DNA of 64,000 nt from Dichetophora obliterata (Eukaryota > Arthropoda > Insecta > Diptera > Sciomyzidae), in the NCBI GenBank assembly GCA_963920525.1, contig OY986436.1, positions 178,409,361 to 178,473,360 on the forward strand, given 5' to 3'. Numbering within the stretch: the stretch's first letter is position 1; every line of letters starts with the position of its first letter. The notes under the pieces were generated by a model. That model did not search any database, had not been told where the DNA came from, and saw only the letters and a list, made by a program, of their open reading frames with translations. Of the stretch, positions 57,650 to 64,000 are shown piece by piece. Position numbers and translations under genes: made by a program.

Positions 57650-58150
57650 TCACGCCTTCGTTGCCAAGCGCCCATAAAATGTTATCAGTGAAACTGCATG
57701 TGTAAATTGTGGTCGAATGCTGAATTTCGTGGCTGTGCGACCTGTAACTCAAAAGCGATTCAATTTGTCAAATTTTAGTTGTATGGAAGGTGCCACACCC
57801 CTTATTTAACTCCATACAATTTTATCACTGAAACTGCATGTCTAAATTGAGTTGGAATACTGAATTCCGAGGCTGTGTGACCTATAACTCCAAGGCAAGG
57901 ATATCACAAATTTCGGTGGTATGGAAGGTGCCACGCCTTCTTATCCAACATCCAAAAAATGTTATTAGTAAAACGGCACGAACAAATTGTGATCGAATAC
58001 CGAGGTTGTGCGGAGTATAACGCCAATGCTATTTGATATCTCAAATGTTGGTGGTGTGAGAGGTGCCACGCCCTCTTGTACAACGCCCATAAAATGTTGT
58101 CAATAGAACGGCACGTGTAAATTGTGGCCGAATTCCGAACAGATTGTAGA
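57650..58150. repeat. Minisatellite, four units of about 140 bp, CCACGCCC family
   Basis: Units start with CACGCCTT/CACACCCC near 57653, 57793, 57931 and 58067. Each contains ATAAAATGTTATCAGTGAAA-like, GTGTAAATTGTGGTCGAAT-like and GGAAGGTGCC segments. One unit of the same family is in the repeat at 8099-8412 (opposite strand). Confidence 0.85.
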
Positions 58151-59220
58151 ACACCATCCAATCAAAAGCAATCGGAAGTGAATCCAATTCCGACGTAAAT
58201 TGGATGTCAGAACATGCCTGATTATGTTCAGTTTTGAAACATGTTTTTTCTTTAGTGCTAATATCGATTTTATAAGAAAAAATTTCACAAATTATGGCTT
58301 AACTCGTGAATAAAATCGAATTGATTGAATTCCATTAAAAAAAGCAGACACGTTTACAAGTGGCCAGTCAGAACACTACTTTAACACTACCTCTAATTAA
58401 ATATCACTCATACGCGACGAGAACGAAAAAAAAACACATTTTCACAAGAATTCCAAGCAACGAATCAATAAACAACAAAACAATAGATTAAGCCAAATGT
58501 AAATGTTAATGTAATGCAACACTTTATACAGCTATAGAAGTTGTATCGAGCAACACGTGAGCAAGAAGCTTAAACAGAATGAAATAAGGAAAATATTAAA
58601 ACAAAAAAAAAGTCAACAAGTAAACAAGTAGACGCTGGAAGCGATGAGCGACAACCACCTGTCGGAGCGTCTTTCAAAATCGGCACTTAAACTAAGTGAA
58701 GCGACACTTAGCTAATTTTTTAAAAATATTGACACAGCACAAACGAATATGACGGGAAAGAAACAGAAATTTCACTGTCATGGCAGCTGATGGCCATGAA
58801 CGATGAATGCATGGATAATGGCAAAGAAGCGTAGGAGAAAGAAAAAAAAAAAGGAAAAAATTTCTAAACAAAAATTGCTGGAAAATTGAGATATAAAATT
58901 AGTGAAAATTGAGAGCAAAGGAAATGCGGCACATTTTTAAAGCGTGAGCTTTCAAAGCTTTCAGCGAGAGTTTTCCCACTGCTGTGTGTGTGGGTGGTAT
59001 ATAAATGTTTGCTCATGGAAGCTCCTAACAAGTGGCTGTACAACTAATGAGCACAAAGTGAGCCATTGAACGGAAATTGAATGCCGAGCAGATCATCGTC
59101 TCACGACGACTATGATAATGATGATGTTGATGACGATGAAAAGCATTCCAATTGAAAGCTGTCATGGAAATGCCTAACAACATGCAGGAAAAAGTCGGGA
59201 CACAAAAAAGTCGAGTCTCT
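58151..59220 (+). promoter_or_regulatory. Upstream region of gene B
   Basis: Less AT-rich than the transposon tract. A TATAAA word at 58999-59004 is about 220 bp upstream of the Inr+DPE site. No reading frame here looks coding. Assigned as upstream region by position only. Confidence 0.4.
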
Positions 59221-59255
59221 TCAGTCGCGTACAACGCACGCGTTTAACCAGATGC
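59221..59255 (+). promoter_or_regulatory. Inr + DPE core promoter of gene B
   Basis: TCAGTC (59221-59226) matches the fly initiator TCAGTY with A+1 at 59223. AGATG at 59250-59254 is exactly +28 to +32 and fits the RGWYV downstream promoter element. No TATA box lies 25-35 bp upstream. This would give a 5' UTR of about 435 nt containing several short upstream ATGs. Spacing is strict for DPE promoters, but the motifs are short. Confidence 0.55.
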
Positions 59256-59657
59256 ACGCACGCAAAGATGTGACACGAGTTTCTCGTCGGAACCAGTAGA
59301 ATAGCTCGAACAAACTTTTACAAAATATTCAATAGAATATTAAATATATTATTTATGCAAAAGTGCTTATGTGCATGAAGTGAGAACAAAACAAAAATAA
59401 CAATAACAGTAATAACAATAGTAGAAGAAACAGTTCATAGTAAAGCCACAACAATAACGATTCAACGCTAGAGCTGAAGTGCGTTGTAAAAATAAACGAA
59501 TAGAAAAAAATTCTTGTGAGAAAAAGAAACCAATTAAGCGAAAACTTACAATAAATTCAAACAATTTATGAAATTCCTACAACAATAGATCGCTCAAGCA
59601 AGCGTTCAACTTTGAAGAATTTAACTTTGACCTAATTCGCAACAAAAATAAAAAAAA

Positions 59658-59865
59658 ATGGGCTTTAAGGACAAATTTCACATCCACTCAGCGGGCGATG
59701 ACAGCGAGCAGCAGGCTGCAACCAAACGACGTCGCTCTCAATTTAATCTGGTCACCCCCGATCAGGTCACCGAACATTCATTGCAAGTGTGGCGCGCCTT
59801 GCCAGCGGAAATCCGTCACGATCCTAGCATGGCTTCCTTTCAAATGGAAAATGACCGCTTGCGCG
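59658..59865 (+). CDS. Gene B, first coding exon, unrecognised protein
   Basis: The start ATGGGC follows AAAAAAA. The exon encodes 69 residues starting MGFKDKFHIHSAGDDSEQQ, then a basic KRRRSQFNLVTPDQ stretch and SLQVWRALPAEIRHDP, ending ENDRLR at a consensus donor CGCG|GTAAGC (59865/59866, phase 1). Codon use is more G/C-rich than the surroundings and the sequence is non-repetitive, so it looks like a real host exon. Reading through the donor gives a hydrophobic tail (FIIFEFIIFACTTALTVYL) that I take to be intron. The Gly at position 2 allows N-myristoylation. I do not recognise the family. The remaining exons lie beyond the window or in the intron stretch to the right. Confidence 0.7.
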
Positions 59866-61961
59866 GTAAGCAAGTTAATAAGTTGTTAAACTTTATTATT
59901 TTCGAATTTATTATTTTCGCGTGTACTACAGCGCTCACAGTGTATCTTAATTTTTGGCAACAGCACTTCAATGCTACATAGCTGTCGCTCCTTGCCATTA
60001 TCAAGCATTTATCTCCTTTTGTATATCAGTCAAGACACTTGGTTCGGTGCCAATAAATTTGGCATTTATTTACTCTTGGCCTCAGCCAAATAATCGAGTG
60101 CTGTGAGGCGTGCTTTATTGACCACCGGCAGGCTAACCTTGCTTTCCGGACTCTTGCTCTTCCACCCACTTTCCCGCCCCTAGACTATGTCTGCATTTGG
60201 ACGGCAGTGTTTGTCGTTATGGCCACCGCATTTATGACACATGTCGAGCTGTCTTAATTTTGGGCTCTTTTTGATGGCGCTCATTTGTTGGTAAACAAAT
60301 GTGTATCGATATTTGTTTATTTTAGTTTATTATGGGTGTTATACAAACATTTATATACTATAGCTTAATTGACTGCATCTTTTTGGAGTGTTTATGATTA
60401 GCTATTATTATTTGATGAATATTTTCTGATAGAAAAAAAAACCATGGGATTTTATAATACAGTTACACACATAACAAAGATGTCAAAATTCTTATATTCT
60501 ACTAAATAGGGGTGAAAGAACTGTGCCATATAGGCAAAACTTAACTGGTTTTGCAAACTTAGGCGCCCACAGATTTTTTATTGTAGCGGAGCTTCTTTTG
60601 CCTCGTTTAGTCTAAATCGACTATTGGATGAAAGTTTCAAAAACTAGCAGAGGATTTTCTTACAATTTTTAAACATATTCCTGTTCGTCTATAGACCGTA
60701 CGCCGGAACCGAACTTTTGCCCTCTCGATTTTTAAATGCAAATCCTATCCTCTAAGCCACGTAAGCATGTTATATTCTGTTGCTGATTCACTGTTATGCA
60801 TGAGCTTGTCTTGCATTTAACCTTCGTATACTCGCGCCAAATAGTATACACATATTCAGGCGCACGGTTTGTGCGACTGAAAGTGCTCAGGCCACTTTAG
60901 CATGCTTTTAGTAAACTTCGTCTTAATATGAAGCTAACTGTTTGATGAGATTGTGTGAAAACATACCACAAAAAAGTTTTATAGAAAGGCACACGAAAAG
61001 GCCTAACCAAAATAGACGAGTCGCTACGTAACGAGTGAAGACGAAAATGTTCGCTTTAATGCAATTCAGTGTTGCTGTCCAAAATGGACACACGTCACGG
61101 TTTGACGAAACGTTTTGTTCCGTAAGAACCGAACTTTTAGCGTCTCAACTCGTCAACAACAGCTGTTCAAAGTGTGCGATATTTTTTCACTCACACAGAG
61201 CCAAAAACCACCACATAAAATCAATAAGATCACCTAATTGAGCTATTTTATTAGGTTTTCTTATTAATAATTCCAAATAATAAGAATTTTCCGTAGAGAA
61301 ATCTTTTTAATTCCAAAGAGAAAGTCAAACATTTTTTTAATAAGATTTCTTATTAAATGAATGAAATGATGTGGTAATCTTATTAATACTTTGCTTTAAT
61401 AAGAAAATCTTTTTTTCACTCTCCAAAGTTTAAGAAGAGACCACCTTAAATTAATAAGAAAATCTTTTTGATCTGCTTTTATAAGATTTTCTTATTAAAC
61501 ACTAGGGTGGATCGCGACTCGAACAAAATAAATTAGTATCTAAATTTTAATAACGGGAGATGTGGAACGGTTGTGAATATACATAAAGAGATAATTTAGA
61601 CAGTTTTGGCTTGATCGGAGGTAGTCTTCAGAATCCGCTTTTCATTTGAAAATCTTTCGTCTAGATAAATTTATCATATTTGCAGGGAACTTAATATTAT
61701 TTTCCCAAGAAACTGTGAAAATGTCTTTCCGCTTGTTTGTTTTATATTATGAAATTATCGTGGTATGCCATTAAATTTTAAAATAAACATTTTTTTTAAA
61801 ATGAAATGGAATTAAATTATTGCATTCATTTCAATCATTCGAATTGAATTTTCATTGCAGAAAGCAGCAAAGCACCATAAAAGACTGGAACATTTTTATT
61901 ATTTTTAATTTTTCCCCTTACTGATTTTATTTTTCATTATTTTATTTTATTGTTTGAAAAA
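59866..61961 (+). other. Presumed first intron of gene B
   Basis: No second exon is recognised. Bases 61230-61510 contain many copies of AATAAGAAAATCTTTTT and its complement, forming overlapping hairpins. Bases 60100-60290 are less AT-rich but have no clear frame. Confidence 0.45.
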
Positions 61962-64000
61962 ATGCCGCACACACGCAATTCTATAAATAACCATATTTTC
62001 GGGCAACCACCTGATTATGTCGACAATCTATTGCCTTTCTACCAGGACGTCACCAAATTATACGCATTTATTAGAGAAAATAACTTGGTGTCTGGAAAAT
62101 ATGAAAGTGTTCAAAAGCTAAGTCAAATCTTGGTAAATAAAATCATTAATGTCTGGGAAAAGGCATGTTTACCAATAATTACTGTTTGCACAATTATGGG
62201 AAAATATAAAGAATTTCACTTTAAAATGCAAGAACTAAAAAAAAACTTTTCTAAACCAAATTTCAGTACCAAAGTCGAATTATTTAAGGATAGAATATCA
62301 ATATAAGCTCTTGAACATATGTATGCTCCTGCAAATGCAGACATTTTTTTAATGCCATTGCCCAACAAAAGTTCCAATATTAGAAAGACTATTTTTGTTG
62401 GACCAAAGGGGATTAAGGCAAATGCGCATCGGAACCATAGATATCATAGCATCAAAAAAATTTGAAGGACAAGTGAAAGGAGAACGGCGGACCAAGAACG
62501 CTTATCCAGACCGACAATTGCAGCATGAATTTAACATTGTGCTATATGAAGACTCAGGAACTGAATGAAAATCAGATAATCAAGCTAATATGAGTGTTAT
62601 CGATGTGCAACCAAATAGACATAAAACAGATAGTAAAGTTCCTAATGATATCAAGTTTCATAATGTAGCAATGGGTTGCCATCATGAAACAAAGATATCC
62701 AGATAGCATACTCCGTGCGCAAAAATTGAAATCTTCTGCGCACTACGTCACTCGAGCTTGTCAGCTGTAGCACGTGGTGCATACATACAAAAGAAAATGT
62801 GAAAAAGCAAAAAGTAAACACAAGCAGCAAGCAGCACAATTGTAAGCATTTAAGAAATATTGCATTCATTTAGTTTAATTTCTAATATTGTGCACTTATA
62901 GTACGTGTAAATTATAATTTTCAATTATCTTTTATGTAATTAAAATTAGTACTAAAGTTTTAAATGGTTTTGATGAGAGTAACAACGATTTTAATTTGGG
63001 CCATGAAATGAATTCACAACATTTCAACAAACGAAAAGAACAACAAAATGAAAAAGAAGCAGTCAAAGTGCTGTCAAACACATCAAGCAACGTAGCTATT
63101 TTTTTGTGTAGGAGAACAAATGGGAGAAAATAATCCTATTATATATTAATTTCTTTTCAATAATAGTACTGAAAAATATATTTTCTTAAATTTATTTATA
63201 AATATATTTATAGTGTAATTTATTTCATGTCAATAAACCAAGTTTCAATAAGAAAATGTCGATATTTTTCATCGCTATAAATAAATTATCCCCTTCAAAT
63301 ATATTGTGACTACGTTTTTATTTAGTCACTTTGACAAGCTCGAATTACGTCACAACAAAGATGGCGGACATGCGCAATACTTTATCTGTAGTTCTTTGTA
63401 TCATGGGTTGCCATAGAGTGGGAATATTAGATCGTGCAGCAGCACTTATTGTTAGCCCAGCTTTACAAGATGTAGGAATGATTTAAATATTGGTAATAAA
63501 TCTGCCAGAAAAACAATTCTTGAAGAACATGTAGTTGTTTTAACATCACCACGCTCAAAGTACATAGGCCATTTTACTGCATCTTCTGGCACTGATATTA
63601 CAATAAAAAACCATTCACTTAATTTTTTGACAGGTAAGAAATTTGTCATAAATAATTTGAAAGTGATTGGCTGCGACGGAACTCCTGTAAATACTGGAAA
63701 GAAGGGAAGAATAATTCGTTTTCTAGAAATGGAACTAAGAAATGTATTACAGTGGAGTATTTGCTTACTGCATTGTAATGAACTCCCATTACGTCACTTG
63801 TTTCTCGAACTCGTTGGATGAACTGTTGGTCCAAAAGCCTTTTCAGGTCCAATTGGAAAGAAACTCTTTGGATCTTTCAATGGTTTCATTTGTTCCTATT
63901 ACATCGAATTTACCGAATGTAAACCTTTCAGATTTAAGTACAGATCAAAAATATCTATACCAAATTGCTCTTGCAGTTTCTACTACTACTTGTTTGATAA
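61962..64000 (+). pseudogene. Degenerate coding sequence of an insect mobile-looking gene family
   Basis: Fragments in order. Frame 61962-62306: MPHTRNS, FGQPPDYVDNLLPFYQDV, VNKIINVWEKACLPI. About 62400-62570 (shifted): LDQRGLRQMRIGTIDIIASK. About 62660-63480, split by a 723-bp insertion: NVAMGC and HRVGILDRAAALIVSPAL. About 63550-63610: RSKYIGHFTASSGTDI. 63650-63700: KVIGCDGTPVNTGKKG. 63735-63860 (shifted): LQW, LLHCNELPLRHLFLELVG, GPKAFSGPIGKKLFGS. Near 63920: DLSTDQKYLYQIAL. From memory, proteins with these blocks occur in many insects in multiple copies, which suggests a transposon or domesticated-transposon origin; I cannot name the superfamily. It runs off the window. Confidence 0.6.
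62683..63405. mobile_element. 723-bp non-autonomous element with CATG ends, inserted in the coding relic
   Basis: Left end CATGAAACAAAGATATCCAG (62683) and the complement of the right end, CATGATACAAAGAACTACAG (63405), are inverted. CTACGTCACTCGAGCTTGTC (left) and its relative GACAAGCTCGAATTACGTCA (right) extend the similarity to about 80 bp. Flanked by GGTTGCCAT on both sides (62674-62682, 63406-63414). The host frame NVAMGC-HRVG is restored when it is removed. CATG ends and an 8-9-bp duplication suggest the P superfamily, but Mutator-like is possible. Confidence 0.8.

Noticed and set aside
57650..58150. CRISPR-like array of regular repeats
   Set aside because: Units are about 140 bp, diverged throughout, with no short repeat/unique spacer pattern, and the genome is animal.
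59866..59981. Hydrophobic C-terminal tail of gene B (107-residue frame)
   Set aside because: It lies beyond a consensus donor CGCG|GTAAGC and its base composition changes sharply; read as intron, though an intron-retaining isoform is possible.
60180..60290. Second exon of gene B in a less AT-rich patch
   Set aside because: No frame with both consensus splice sites and the required phase was found.

Overview
The window reads as AT-rich nuclear DNA of a higher fly (Diptera). The case rests on short GT-AG introns, a recognisable mitochondrial ribosomal protein L24 gene, rosa-type (DD41D) mariners, Jockey-like LINEs and a CsRn1-type Gypsy element. Rosa elements were first described from a tephritid, so a fruit fly is my best guess, but that is inference. 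There are no operons, CRISPR arrays or other prokaryotic features.

Host genes are few. At the left edge, the 3' end of mRpL24 (+) is tail to tail with a six-exon gene on the minus strand (gene A; exons between 18177 and 399). All gene A splice phases agree and give about 419 residues starting MMMGCSSS, a likely N-myristoylation signal. Its second intron (1383-17426, about 16 kb) is packed with transposon debris: an RTE fragment, a Tc1 palindrome, two Jockey-like LINEs (one with an exact 489-bp internal duplication), a broken Gypsy element, a mariner with a nested fold-back element, and a 3-bp-TSD MITE. At the right, a second gene (gene B, +) starts at 59658 behind an Inr+DPE core promoter, and only its first coding exon is inside the window. 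Its presumed first intron contains a degenerate, mobile-looking coding sequence (61962-64000) split by a 723-bp inverted-repeat element.

From 18.2 to 58.2 kb I see no convincing host gene. The tract is a nested stack of mobile elements, many of which can be delimited to the base by target-site duplications (TSDs): hAT-like 19753-23791 (TTCTTTAT/TTCTATAT), 24641-26813 (GTAGAAAC), 36125-37020 (TAACACAG/CAACACAG), 47609-56175 (GTTTTGAT) and 52167-54716 (AGTTGAAA); a P-like element at 28146-28733 (CTTCGAAG) with a THAP-like ORF; a tRNA-derived SINE at 33849-34189 (17-bp TSD); TTAA-flanked MITEs at 36478-36733 and 40993-41562; and two rosa mariners at 34305-35223 and 37456-38739.

Other notable structures are a 2.2-kb satellite with an 11-bp unit (42696-44911), minisatellites related to the CCACGCCC family, and several long inverted repeats. 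The unrecognised coding family at the right edge, the THAP-bearing P-like element, the SINE and the composite hAT element are the most worthwhile targets.
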